64,000 nucleotides of DNA from Aptenodytes patagonicus. Taxonomy: Eukaryota; Chordata; Aves; Sphenisciformes; Spheniscidae. How positions within the stretch are numbered: position 1 is the first letter of the stretch; every line of letters begins with the position of its first letter. Position numbers and translations under genes: made by a program. Below the pieces are notes generated by a model that made no database searches, was not told the DNA's origin, and was given only the letters and a program-made list of their open reading frames with translations. Positions 11,286 through 24,200 of the stretch are shown piece by piece. The stretch lies in the NCBI RefSeq assembly GCF_965638725.1, contig NC_134960.1:23281871-23345870 (forward strand), written 5' to 3'.

Positions 11286-14200
11286 TGCTTCCCCCGTCCC
11301 TGTCTGTTCTCAGCCTCCCACATGCGCTGACTCTGCAACAGCAACGATGGATTTGGCTTCAAGCGGCTTCAAGCAGCTTTGCTGCAGAAGTTTGTGCCTC
11401 GACCCCTCACTGGGGCCTGGGCTGGGGGCATCTGGCCCTGCTGTTACCCGTGTCTGGAGGATTTTCTGCAGCAGCCTGGTGCATAAGCTGTGAGAGCGCA
11501 GTGAAACCAGCTGGGGAGGGTGGAGTGCCTGTGTCTGACACCACCAACCCCCTCGTCCCACACAGGACGGCTCAGTCGGGTTTTCATCCCTCCACTTACT
11601 CAGGGCTGGACATGCAGGTCCCCTTCTGGGACTGGGGGCCTCTCCAGCAGCTCCTGGGATGGCAGAGAGCTGGGGGGAAGCATATGCTGAGCTGCTGCGT
11701 GTGTGCGCCAGCAGCTCCCGAGGGAGGACTGATCCCGCTCGGGGGTTTTGAGCAGTGATCCATCATCCCCCTGCTGCAGAGTATAGGCTTGCGGGGGGTA
11801 AATTAATGAGTAAGAAGAAACAAGGCCATGGATTAATTTGGTGCTGAGGATTTATAGCTGAAGCTGCTTCATGGCAGGCCTGGCCAGAAGAGGGATAAAA
11901 AGCTTTCATCTGCAGGAAAGTGAGGAAACTTGCTGCCGGTCACCAGGGGGGATGGTTCCCAGCCAGCTGCTCCCCTGCTGTTCTCTCTGCCTCCGGAGCA
12001 AAACCATTCCTGGTGGACTGACACACACACGGGCTTTGCTTTGTATCGCCTGAAGATCACCGAGTGATCTTGTACCCTTTTGCAGCAGGGCTTCAATGGG
12101 CACTGCGCTCACCGTCCCTCGGTTTGTGTATGCTGCATCCAGCCTCCCTGAGACCCGGCAGCAGGTGCCAGGAGAGGGAAGGGTGGCCCAAGCTGAGCTA
12201 AATGAGGGTTGTGCTTGTCTGGACCCTGAGGCTCTTCCTGTGCTCCAGCCGAGGCAGCAGCTCTGCTCCCCTGCTCCTGCACGGGCCCGGGTCCGGCACC
12301 CAGGCCTGAGGCAACCGATGTAGGGACAGGACTTACTTGCAAACTGCATGGCAGGGTCACGGCTGCCATGGCACGAGGCTTGCTCAGGCCTCACAAGGCA
12401 CCTCGCTGGGTTCCTCTGCACTTTTTTGTCTGGGAGTTCCCCCCCTCGACCAGGTGCCTGCCACTGCTGGCACAGCCTGGCCACTCTGTACACCTCCGCT
12501 TGGATCTTAGAAATGCAGTTTTGGGGCTCTGGTCTGGGGCAAGACAATTTGGTTTGGGTTGATGAGGGCCCCTGGCAGCAGCCTGACCCAGGAACCTTCA
12601 AGCCCCTTGCGTGGGGGCTGCCCCCCTGCAGGCGGCAGCTTGGGTCTGCTGGACGGTCACTGTCGCCTCCCTGGCAGCTTGGCAGCCGTTGGGGCTCAGA
12701 AGGGTGGCCCCCTGGCTCACCCTGCCTTGGCAGGGGGGTAAAAGTGAGGTGTTCAGCTGCCCTGCACCCATGCCCCTGCCTGCCCGGCTGCCCGTTCCCC
12801 CTCCCTCCAGCCCCTCGCCCCAGCACGGTGGTCAGCCCACCCAGCCTGGCCTTGGCTGCTCCCCAGAAATGGCCTAACGGGGCACAAGGCGAGGCCCCAG
12901 CCCTGCGCAGCCACTTCACAGCCACAGGCTGGTTCTTGCGCTGCCTCAGGTAGGAGCAGGAGCTGGTCTGGGGCCATTTGCCCCCGGCCTCCAGCATGGA
13001 AAGGGAGAGGACTCGGGTTTGCTGCGCTCTGCCTTTTGCTTCGGCACCCATCTCAAACACCAACAAAGTGCCTGTGGTCCTGGGCTCGTTGCTACAGCAG
13101 CACACACCCCTGCAGCACCCTGCCCTCGGTGCCACAGTGCCTGTCCTTGGGGATATGGAGGGGACGCCACATCTCCCACGCTCCATCGGGAACGGCTGCC
13201 CTGGGTTCCAGCCACCCTGCACCGTGCGGGGTGCCAGCTGCCTGGGGCTTTTCGGGGGCGGAAATCAGGCTCAGGGTGCTGGAGAAGAGAGGGCTCCACC
13301 AGAGCCCCAGTGAGCCTGGACACCACCTTCCCCGTGCTGGTGCCAGGGCAGGGCAGGGCAGGGGGTGAAGCTCAGCCCAGCCCAGTGCAAGGCAGCCCCT
13401 GCAGCGGGGGAGTCCCTGGCCGCTGAGCCCAGCTACGGGCTGATCCACCCTGCCTAGGCCAGGCCTGCGCCCTGCCCCGGGACCAAACTGGGTGGACACC
13501 TGGTCCAGGACCCACCCGGTTTGCCCATCCCTGCACCTTTGCTGGGTGCTGCCAGGCATGGCAGCTGGCAGATGCCAGCAAGCACCAGAGCCAAGGTTGG
13601 GAAGCAGCAGCAGACGTGGCAGCTTGTGATCAGTTCTGGGATAAAGCACCTCTGCACACCCACACAGGAGCTCAGAGAGACCCAGCAGGAGGGGAGCCCA
13701 GGTAATACCCAGCCGGGCCACCCCCAGGCCCATCACAGGGTCCGTCAGCCCCTCACAGGCCCAGCCACAAGCCCGGAGGTGCACACAGGCACCATGGCAG
13801 GCAGGAACACAAGCCGAGGACGCTCGAGGCACAGACACCTTGTCCGGGGCCTTTCCCAGGGCTGTCCCCACAGAGCCTCAGCCCCACGTCCAGGCTACGC
13901 CCACCCCCATGGGTGACCCAGAGCAGCTCTCCAGACAGCCTTTCGGAATAAGGGGTTGATGCCCGGGGTGGGACACATTATCGGATGCAGGGAAAAGCTG
14001 TTTGGGATTGCACAGGACTTGCTATGGGATGTTTAGTGGAGGACCCTAAGGTGGAGGTGTAGGTGATTTTGGGAGGAACAAGTGTGGAAAAATAGTGAGG
14101 TATGGGGACAAAAGGACCAGTTGGGTGTAAACGACCAGCTGGTCGGCACACTTGTCCAGCGCCTGATCAGCGCAGTCTGTCCGATCTTACTAAATTCCTC

Positions 14201-15004
14201 TTAAACTCTGTCCTGGGTGAGGGCTCCCTACTGAGTGTGCATGTGTGTGTGCAGGGTGTGAGCGCACTGTGGGGGACCAGCCCACAGGCCCCCGTGCCCA
14301 TGGGGCAGCGACTGCAGCCAGTGCAGGTGTGTGATCACCAGCGAAGACCAAGCCGGACCAGTCGGTGAGCAGGTGACGTGGCCTGGGAGGAAGCAAGTGG
14401 CAACGGGCCAGCCCAGAGTGTGACAGCGCCCGTGTGGCTATGGGGCGAGCGCATGGGGGGCTTGGCAATGGGACCTGGAAACTCCTGCCCAGCTCCAAGA
14501 TCCCAAGGAGCTGCTGGCAGGAGAGGAGACATCCCTGAAAGCTCCATTTCAGAAAAGCACCAAAGTCAGGAGTAGGGGAAGGAGGCGGCCAGGCTGGTGC
14601 ACTGCAAGCACGAAGCACAGGGTGGCACTGGCCCTCCACAAGCTCGCCGCCGCTCTGGGGCTCTGCCAGGCCCATGCGTACAAGGAGGGAACCAGTGCCT
14701 GTCACCTGGAGGTGCCTGTGACGGCCGGTCCTGCTCTGCTCTGTCCTGCCCTGCCAGCCCCCCTTTTCCCCTGCTGCAGTTTTGCCAGCCCCGCTCCAGA
14801 AGAACAACGTAGCTAGCCTTCCCCAGCGCCGAGCAGCACACGGGGTCTTCCAGAGGGAGAGGGCTACGGCTGCTTTAAAGTGAAGCAGGATTCCCCGAAG
14901 GGCCCTCACCCCAAATCCCACCACCGCCTCCTTTCTCCATTGCATCCCCGCAGGGAGAGCAGCCGCTGCGAGACGCCGAGGCAGCAGGCAGAGGAAACAA
15001 GCTC
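11286..15004. other. Convergent spacer between CYSTM1 and PFDN1
   Basis: The stretch is GC-rich and separates the 3' ends of two convergent genes. A 438-codon minus-strand frame (11906-13222) and several overlapping frames are present, but they are low-complexity Gly/Pro/Arg/Ser translations expected from GC-rich DNA, without a recognisable domain or splice support. A perfect 8-base-stem hairpin with a 3-base loop sits at 12053-12071. I see no gene here. Confidence 0.6.
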
Positions 15005-15140
15005 AGGCTTCGCAGCAGAGTTTTATTGAAACTGCCATAGAACGGAACTCGTGCAGCCGGGTGGCGGTGAGCAGCGCACACGCAGAGCTACCCAAAACCA
15101 CCCAGAGGGTGTCACAGGAGGCCCGGGGGGAGCCGCACAG
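15005..15140 (-). other. PFDN1: PFDN1 3' UTR
   Basis: About 135 bases of 3' UTR lie between the TAG stop (15143-15141) and the presumed cleavage site just past the AATAAA at 15027-15022. The cleavage point is inferred from the signal. Confidence 0.75.
15022..15027 (-). promoter_or_regulatory. PFDN1: PFDN1 poly(A) signal AATAAA
   Basis: The plus strand reads tttatt here, giving AATAAA on the PFDN1 sense strand 114 bases after its stop codon. Confidence 0.8.
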
Positions 15141-15224
15141 CTACTGCGCCCTTCGGGCCATCAGCATTTCCCGGATGTTATCTTCTGCTTCCTTCACGCT
15201 CCGCTCCAGGTACGACTTCTTCTG
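15141..15224 (-). CDS. PFDN1: PFDN1 coding exon 4
   Basis: The exon has 84 bases, phase 0, and encodes 27 residues from QKKSYLERS to MLMARRAQ plus TAG. It forms the end of the C-terminal coiled-coil helix. The acceptor reads ttgcagcag, so either of two adjacent AGs could be used; the upstream one gives the conserved Glu-Gln-Lys-Lys junction. Confidence 0.96.
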   Translation of the reverse strand, partial: QKKSYLERSVKEAEDNIREMLMARRAQ

Positions 15225-18200
15225 CTGCAAGGCAGAAAACCCAGGAGAGTTAAGGTCCGTCCGCCTTGGCACTGACCGCACGTGCCAGGGTGCTGGGGCC
15301 AAGAGCTGCCGGGGCAGAGCTGCAAGCAGCCTGCTGAGGGCACGCACGACCCTACGGGCTTCCCGGAGTGAGGACAGCGGTTATTCATTTCCAGAGGCAT
15401 CCTGGAAGTGTTAATGTTTATCCTGGGCAATGTTTACACAGACTTTGAATTTTGTTCCCTCTGAAACCTTCTCCTCGGAGCTGCCGGCGCCGTTGCAACA
15501 GCAGAGCTGCAAACAGTGGGATACATTAACCGTAGCAAGGAAGGAAAAGGAAATCAGATCCTGTAACGCTTGGAGCCTAGAAAGGAACTAACATGCTGAG
15601 GCCTCCTTATGGCAGCAAAATCCTTTCGTGCTTAGGTAAAAAAGGCTCTTTTTCCCAGTTGGGCCAGTTTCCTAAACCCAGACCCTCCTTTCTATCAGAA
15701 ATTCCCTGGCATCATCTCCAAATACGTGTGTCTCCTTAATCATCTTTAATTAGGCTAGGCTTGGCAGGGAAGCAGCCTGAAGCTGTGCATCCCAAGATAG
15801 GAATTCAGCATGCAGCGTTTTTTCCTGCTAGTCTGGGTGCTCCTAGGTAACTGGAAAAATTGGCGCTTGGCTCTTTTGACTATTTTCTCTGGGTTTCCAA
15901 ACAACAGACACAACAGTCTCCAGTGGATGCCAGGCCGGCGGAAGGCGTTGCGGTGCGAGTGCAGGCAGCCCTCACTGCTGGATGCAGACCTCCTTTGGCG
16001 GCAGCAGGGAGAGCGCCGCTCCAAATGCATTTCCTTATGGGCTGGGGGGACCCTCGGGGAGGCTCCCCAGAGCTGGGCTAGTGGAGGACCATGGGGAGAG
16101 CCCTCGGGGGCACACGTGGGGCTCCACGGGTGGTACCCGCTGCATGCTGGCACGGGGCTTGCTGTCCTCACAAGGTTCCCTTCCCAGCAAAGCCTGCTGG
16201 GGACCGCTGCAGCACGATGCTCCCACTACCCCACGGTGGTTACAGCCACACACTGAGCACCTTCCTGCGGGCCTGGGGAGCTCGATAGAGCTCGGTGTCC
16301 GGGCCAAGCTAGGTACCAATAAGCATTAGCAAGATTATTATTAAATAACAGGAGTCCGGGCCTCAGCCTAGAGCATCCTGCCGTAGGTTCCACCAATCGC
16401 CTCCCCGGCCACAGGCATGAATGGCCTCCAAAGCCCACCAAAACCAAGGACAGCTAAAGGGGGACAGCGGAGGTCCTCAGCACTGCTCAGCCGTGCAGGG
16501 GGGCTGGAGGAAAGGGTAAAAACACATGCTGCTCTGGGGTGCTCCCCCAGCTGCCGGCTGGCTGGAGCAGAGCAGCACCCATGGGCGCAGGCTGCAGCAG
16601 AAGCACACACTGGTCTCCACCGAGCAGCACCCTCCTTGCTACGGGGGGGCAGGCCAGGCGGGCTTGTGTGTGAGCCAGAGGACACGGCCACTGCCAGCTA
16701 GCGACAGGCAAGAACTGCGAAGTTGATGCTCCCCTGAGAGCCTCCCCCCCGACTCCTCCAAGCCCACGGGGAGCTGGGACCCCTACCACTGAAGGGAAAA
16801 TTCATTAGCACATGGGACAGTCCTGCTGCCATCACTCCCCATCCATCTCCTCGCAGCAGACCTGCAGTGACACTTCTGTACACTCAGCTGAAATGCCCAT
16901 GCCATGAGGACATCTCTTCCAGCCCCGTTTCTAAATACTGAAGGGCTTTTATTTAAACAGTAAAGGTTGTTAGCAACAGCTAGGGCCGTGGGTAGGGCAA
17001 AGGGCTCCTTGTCCCTCTCACGCAGTCCCCAGGCACATGGGATCCCTCTCGCTCACAAGAGCTGCTTTTCAGGAAACCGCGGGAAGAGGAGGCGCAGCGC
17101 CGGTTCCTGCTGCCAACGACTCGCTGACGCACGAGCAGGACTTCTGCCACCGCCGTGCCGTTCTCACGCTGCCCAGACAGACGTCGAGGGATTTCACATC
17201 TAGGGAACTGAATCTGAAGGCTGCGAGGGGAGACAGGTCCCGGAAAACCTGCGTGGATCTGAGCTCCACCTCACTCCGCTGACTGCAGGAGAGCGGCATC
17301 AGCGGAGCTGACTTCTATGTATTAATTTATTACTAAAAAAAAAATTTTTATGCAATTAAATTAGTCTATGAAACAGTTCTGGCTTTCTGTCCTCTCCACT
17401 CCCCCTCGTGCCCACCAGGCAGCAAGAGACATTTCCAGAGAGCAGCTCTCCGCAGGCAGGCTAGCCCCGGCAGCGACCTCAGGAGAGCCAGACAGCCCTG
17501 CTGCCACGCAGGGAAGCCTCCATGCGCAGCCAGGAGCCGGCAGGCCGCAAACGACAGCTCTGATCTCCTAACACAGTGGGATTTCAAACGTCCCCTGTTA
17601 GGAAGCCGTGCTGGCGACCATCTAGGCCCCGCTTCCCCGTGGACAAGGGACCCACTAACGTGGCCTGACGCGGCGCAGGAGCATTCATGGCTGTCGTGGC
17701 CCATGGGGATCCACGCTGACCACTCCTGTGCAGTGGTGTGCTCTGCCCTCCCCGGGGGAGCAAGGGTGCTGGAGCTACACAGCTCATGGCAAAGGGACAT
17801 GGTTTAATGCCATTTCTTTACTTAAGCATCACCTGCAGTCCCAGGCAGGTAAGGATTAAGAGAATTTGTATTTCCCTCAATCACTCTCCTCGGTCATGTA
17901 GTTTCTGGGGCAAGAGTATCTGGGCTGGTCCTGACGCTTTTAATCCTTCCTCCCAAAAGTAGCCTCCAGGGAGAGACTCATCCCTGGGCTCAAGGAGCAT
18001 CCCTTGAGCGTCAAGGGAAACCCTGCACCCGCAGGTGGGGGGCTGCAAACTTCCCGAGCTCTCCTGCAGGCCGGCAGCAGGACTCCAGCGCTGGAGCCAG
18101 CACAGCAGCTGGCTCCCACTCTGACTAATGGCCCGAGTCGAGGGGGAGCGAGGAGCAGACGGTTGCCGCATTTTCCAAGACGCGTGGCAGAAGCGAGGTG

Positions 18201-21200
18201 TTCCTTCCCGAGGAGCTGTGGCCTGGTTTCTGCTTCAGTAATCACAGGAGAAAGAGCAGGAGCTTGCGTGCAAACTCCTCCTCACCGCGATTACTGGGGT
18301 CTAGACAGGAAACTCCGTCTCTCCCTGGTGCGCCTTCCCAGGGAGCAGCGCTGTGAGCAAGCCGGCTGACACATGCGCTGCCTAGTCACACCAGCTCTCC
18401 GGGAGCCCGGAGACGGTCTGACAGCACAGCTCTTAAGTCACCCTGGAGGCTGTTCCGGTCCAGCCAGATCTGCCAGGCTGGTGGTATCTCCCTGTGGAAG
18501 GAACACTACCACAGCCTCCCAAACCCCACCTCCAAGCTTCCCTGAACTGACATGCTTTCATTTGCACTTGATGTTGACTTGCAGCCCTAGTTAACCCTAT
18601 TGTCCTCTGACCCCACGTTTTGGGCCAGCCCGTGGCTGCTAGGTTTTAGCTCATCACCCAATTAGCTGCATATATTTTTCCTGTGAAGGCGTGTTCAACA
18701 CTCCAAGTGTTAATTCTCTGTTGCCTGTGCCACAGCAAGCGCAGCTAGCAGCAAATTTCCAGTGCAATGCCAGAACTGTACTGCTGGTTTTGGTCCCTCG
18801 TGAAATCAAAGGCTGCTGCTCTCCGCAGGCTCTGGTATTACTTCTACACCAGAAACTCCAGTGCTCACCAGTCAGGAGCCCAACGGGACATGGCAGCACA
18901 CTGACCCTGCACGGCAAGCCACCGACTTCAGAGGCTGCACAACCCACCAGCTGCAGATTCAGAGCTCCTACCCGCTCCCCACACCAGCAGGGCCATAAGC
19001 TGCCCCCACCCACCAGCTCCTGCAGGCCTCTGGCCAGACAAGGTGGTTACCCAAAACAGCAAGAAGTACCACTGCCTGAGTCACGGAGTCTCAGGGTAGG
19101 ACTGAGAAAGGAGACTTGCTCTGGGAAGGCAATGGGGTGAAGGTGACGCATGCCACTCAGCTCCCAGAAAAGCCCGAATTCATGGCTTACAAACAGGACC
19201 ACACTCTGCAGCAAGGCCAGTGTCCTGGTTTCGGCTGGGACAGAGTTAGTTTCCTTCCTAGTAGCTGGTACAGTGCTGTGTTTTGGATTTAGGATGAGAA
19301 TAATGTTGATAACGCACCGATGTCTTAGTTGTTGCTGAGCAGTGCTTACACTAGTCAAGGACTTTTCAGCTTCCCATGCTCTACTGACTGAGAAGGCTGG
19401 AGGTGCACAAGAAGCTGGGAGGGGGCACAGCCAGGACAGCTGACCCAAACTGGCCAAAGGGACATTCCATACCATGGGACGTCATGCCCAGTACAGAAAC
19501 TGGGGGGAATTACCCAGGGGAGGGATGACCGCTGCTCAGGGACTGGCTGGGCATTGGTTGGTGGGTGATGAGCAATTGCATTGCGCATCACTTGTTTTGT
19601 ATATTCTTTTATCATTATTATTATTAATTTTCCCTTCCTATTCTGTGCTATTAAACTGTCTTTATCTCAACCTGTGAATTTTATTTTTTTTTTCCCCCGA
19701 TTCCCTCCCCCATCCCAGGGGGGGCGGGGGGGAGTGAGCGAATGGCTGTGTGGTGTTTAGCTGCCTGCCGGGTTAAACCACAACAGGCGGGCAGTGCCAC
19801 AAGGTGCTGGCATCTCCCCAGCAGTTACGCAAAGAGCGTGGCAAGGCAGCGAAGGAGGAAATACAGACAGCACAGCAGGAAGAGGCTGGTTTGTCAGCTC
19901 TGGCTGCAGTCAGGGGGCCAGTTCCTCCTCCTGACGAGGAGGATTGCCACATTGCACTTGCTAGAGATTTATTTACCACACTGCAAAATACACTTCTTGA
20001 GTGCTATTGAAACTTACTTAAGAGGCGCAGCTTCTGAATGACCGCCTCAGCTGGGGCAGTGAGCGCACACACCCCCCGTCGGCCTTCGCCACCCCACAGC
20101 TCTCGGAGGTTTCAGAAACGCCGCTTTGTTTCCATGACCCGTGCAAAGTAACTCCCACACAGGGAGGAATGACCTGAGGTTGCAGGTCCCGTCAGTGCGC
20201 GAGAAGCCTCTCCACCACAGAAGCGAGGAAGGGGAGCCGGAGGCCGCCTTGAAGGTGGCTGAAGGCATGTGGGAAGGTAGCAGGATTTGCAGCTACAGAT
20301 TTCCAGGTGGGCAGCACGCTTCGCACACGCTCTGAAATCAAGCCAGCTGCCCTGCTCCAGCATAGGACAAGCTCTTGCGCCCTCACTTGTTCCCATCACA
20401 GGCCACCCACCAGTTCTCATCCAACCCCTTATTTGCCGTGACAGCCCCTCGATCCCCCTCCTGCCCCGCTCTGTCCCTGCACTGGAACGGCACTGCCACC
20501 TGCACTGGGACACAAGACCAACACACGGCTACTGTGACAGGCTAACGAGGTCTCGGCCACGTGCAGAACAGCTGATAGGGTGCAAAACTGCAGAAGATGC
20601 CCCCAAAAAGCCAACGCAGTCAATGCCTCCCAGCCTGTAGTTTCATAATTCCTTTAAGCTAATCCCACTGCCAACAACAGTCACATTCCCTAGCCAGGAA
20701 GGGCTGTAGCGCTTGGGAGCAAGACAAACCACAGCCCTGATGATCTGTCTGAAAACTAGCCCAAAAGGTAATGTTCTCACCTAAATCTGCTTTCTGGAAA
20801 TAGGTTTGCCAAGCTAATGGCTGCCTGGCACCGAGATGGAGGGTGAGAAAAGATGGCCAAGAACTCTTATTTGGGAAGCAGAGCCAACCCCACCAGCTGG
20901 ACCTCCCAGCACCTACCAGGGGTTCTGAGACTCTCCTCCACCTGACCGCAGACGGTGCTACCAAACCTGGCCCTTACTCTCCCCTCCCAGCTCTCGGGAG
21001 TTTTCCAAGCCTTCCTGCAGCCTTCCTAAACCAGGTGTGTGGGGCGAGGGGCTAACCTGTGTAGGGTTTCAGTACAGCTATGTAGAGTAAAAGTGCCGTC
21101 TCCCATGTGATCAGAGATGCAGCCAAAAATAGGACTGGCTACTCACCCAGCCCCATCCGACAGGCAACGCGTGTCGATCTCCTGGGAACCCTTCCCAGGA

Positions 21201-24200
21201 GGAAGGGCAGCTATGCAGCCACCAGCCCCGCAGAAGGACCCGCACAGCCCGGCAGGGAGGGCACCACCAACCCCAGCCCTGCCCACAAGGAGGGCAGGGC
21301 AGCTGCCTCGCGTGGGACCCCGTAACGCCAGCAAGGACGGTGGGCTGCAATGCCCACTGCCAACATGCTCCGCTCTCAGGCAGCACGGGGCAGCTGCAGG
21401 CAATGGCTCTGGGCGGCTGCTGCCAGCCCCGCTTGCCTCTTCGCTTCGCCTGCGTATGAAGCACAAGCTCTTGGAAGCGCCAGCTTGACTGGCCCCAGCC
21501 AGAGGCTACGTATGGCAGCACGCACAAGCCATTCCTCACTGCACACGCTTCTTACCGACGCGCATCGGAGCGGCAAGCCTGTGCCCTGGCGTTGGTGGTT
21601 ACAGCAAAAGCAATGCCATAAATACTCGCCCCTGCCATTGTCCCGTACCACGGCTCTCCCTTGCACTTCACTCCCTGTCACGGGCAACACTTGCTCCCTG
21701 ACCAGCTCTGCACTATTTGCTTTTGGCAGCAGCTGCAGAAATACTAGATTTAATGCAAATACAATTACAGTTCACACCCCAAAGAAGAAAAGGAATTGTG
21801 GTTAACAGAGGTGGCCCGTGGCCTTTTGACACGGTGGGAAGTCACCTCCTGCTCAAGCCTCCCACCTCCGTTCCCATTGCATCACGCTGCTAGCGAGGCC
21901 AGTGCTTCGCTGGAGAAGCACGATGACGCACCCAGACCTTACATTCCTGGCAGATTAAAAAGCCAGCATCCACAGATTCCACAGCAAGAAAAAAAACTAT
22001 TAATCAGCTCCTCTCGGACGGGCTTTTGATGATCAAAGCAACATATTTCTCCCAGCACTGTGATTCAGACGCCTCTGCCTCCAGAGAGAGCTGGTCAGCC
22101 ACTGGCCAGACCCGCATGTCTGCGGAGCCTTGTCTAGAGCTGGTAGTTCAGCACAGCGTTTCACAGCGTGCACGCTCAACTCCAAAAGCCAGAACAGCAC
22201 TGCTGCTCTCAGCAGGAAACCAATACGCAGCAGCCACCGTTTATTCGTGCTGTATTACGCCTCGCGCTCACAGGTGAACTTCCTGTTTCAAACAGTGGTT
22301 TCTCATTCAACGTCTACTCCTTTTGCTCTTCAAATTCCACTTCTCTCTCTCCACCTCAGCAAGAGAAAAAGTTTCAACCCCTGACCTGCAAACACAAATA
22401 TGCTTAAACCCAAACAAAAATGTTTCCATGCAAATTTAAGGATCTGGTACTGGAACATGCCTTCTCTTTTTTTTTTTAACTGTTTTTCTACAAACTTGTT
22501 TTACATCCAACTTGTGAGGACAAAATGAGCTGGCAGGTTCTTTCCCAGAGAACACCTCCCTCCCCACGGCTCGCAGCATGCTTGGCTACCAGCCACCAGA
22601 TGCTGGCATCCCAGTCTCACGCTTAGAAGGCTTTCGTCGAGGAATGCTGCAGAGTCTTCAGGCATGATGCAGTGCCTCAAATAGGAGCCCTGATACAACT
22701 CAACTTGTGACACCGTCTCAATAAACCTGTTAGCCGAGAGTTTCTGTATCTCCCAAAGTTAACCCAGGTCATTTTTGGCATTCCTCGAGGGCTCTGTGTT
22801 TGCACTCTTTGGGAAAGTGATCAGCAGATCCTGAGATAGAGCTGGGAGCACACGTTTATCTGGGGAAGAATCTTCCCCGAGAGGAAAGAAAGCTGTGCTG
22901 CCCGCATGCTGGGGGCCAGGCAGCAGCAACAGTCTGAGCTGCCCCTGCTCTTGAGGCCACCGCTGCTGTTAGGGCGGCTGGAATTGCCCAAACCCCCCTT
23001 GCCAGAGAACAGCACACCGAGCAGTCATCACACACACCGCGGGCAAGGCAAACATTTTGGGCAGCCTGAGATCATGGAAGACGATGTGCCTAGGCCGTGC
23101 GCTCTGTTTAACGGGATTTCACTTGGAACCTACAAACAGGAAGGAGGTGAACCTGCTGAACAGCACCTGGCTGCTTCTGCTTTGGGAGAAACTGAAATAG
23201 TGGGCACCAGCAACGGGGTGGGGTGGGTCTGCAGGCAGTCCTGTGCCCTGATGAGTCCACCCAGCACTGGTCCTCACCCAGTGGAACACTGTGGCACTTG
23301 TACACATTGGGAATTACCACGCTACAGCAACCACCAAATATTTAGATACACTTCAAGACTTTCCAAGAAGAGTTATTGCTCTCAGGAAGTTGCCCGGAGT
23401 TTGCTCAAGAGTGAATGAACTGCAATAGGAAGGGAGCCCAGCTGGTTTCTGATGACAGCTGCTGACAGAAGCACGATGATGCCATTTACCTAAGAGGAGA
23501 AGTGATGATTCAGATCCCTGGGTTTTCCCTTAGCCATTCTTTCCAGAAGGTAACGGGGGCCCTCGGTCACTTCAAAACCATCTGGATTAGAGTGAAGAAG
23601 AGAAGACATCAAGCATACAAGTGCACTTGCCAACTCAGGAGGATCTTTAGGAGCACCTGCCTAAAGAACTGCTGGTGCAAATCCACCTTCATCGTGTATC
23701 GATCCTACCTACAGCACAACCAGCAGGGCTTCCCCCATCGTTATCGTAGCACCTTGAAACCGTGAGGAACACACTCTGAAAAAGCCAGTTTGGAAAAGCA
23801 GCCACTGCTTTCCACGCTTGGTACCAAGGAAGGCCACCTTCAAGAGAAGAAGGGGCAACGTAACGGGCAGGAAAACCAGGCTGCAGAGCAGCCTTTCTGT
23901 CCCCAGGCCCCAGCCCCGCTGGGAGCACACTGCACATACCTGTTGTCTCAGCCACGGGACAGCATTTTCGGTAGAGGTGGAGACAGTTGCTCTCTGTGAC
24001 TGGGAAATGACAGATTATCCCAGTGAACTCCTACACCCTAGCCTGACGTTAACTATTACAAAAGCAATCCGACTGGGAACCTTTCAGTAGGTGGCAGCAG
24101 AAATATATTATCAACCCAGAGGATTCCTTTAGGGACACCCCTTCTTGGCAACATTACCCATTTAGAGCAGTTTTTAGAGGCACACTGCTTCAGGTCAGAT

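Noticed and set aside
11906-13222. 438-codon minus-strand frame between CYSTM1 and PFDN1
   Set aside because: GC-rich, low-complexity translation with no domain, lying between two convergent 3' ends.
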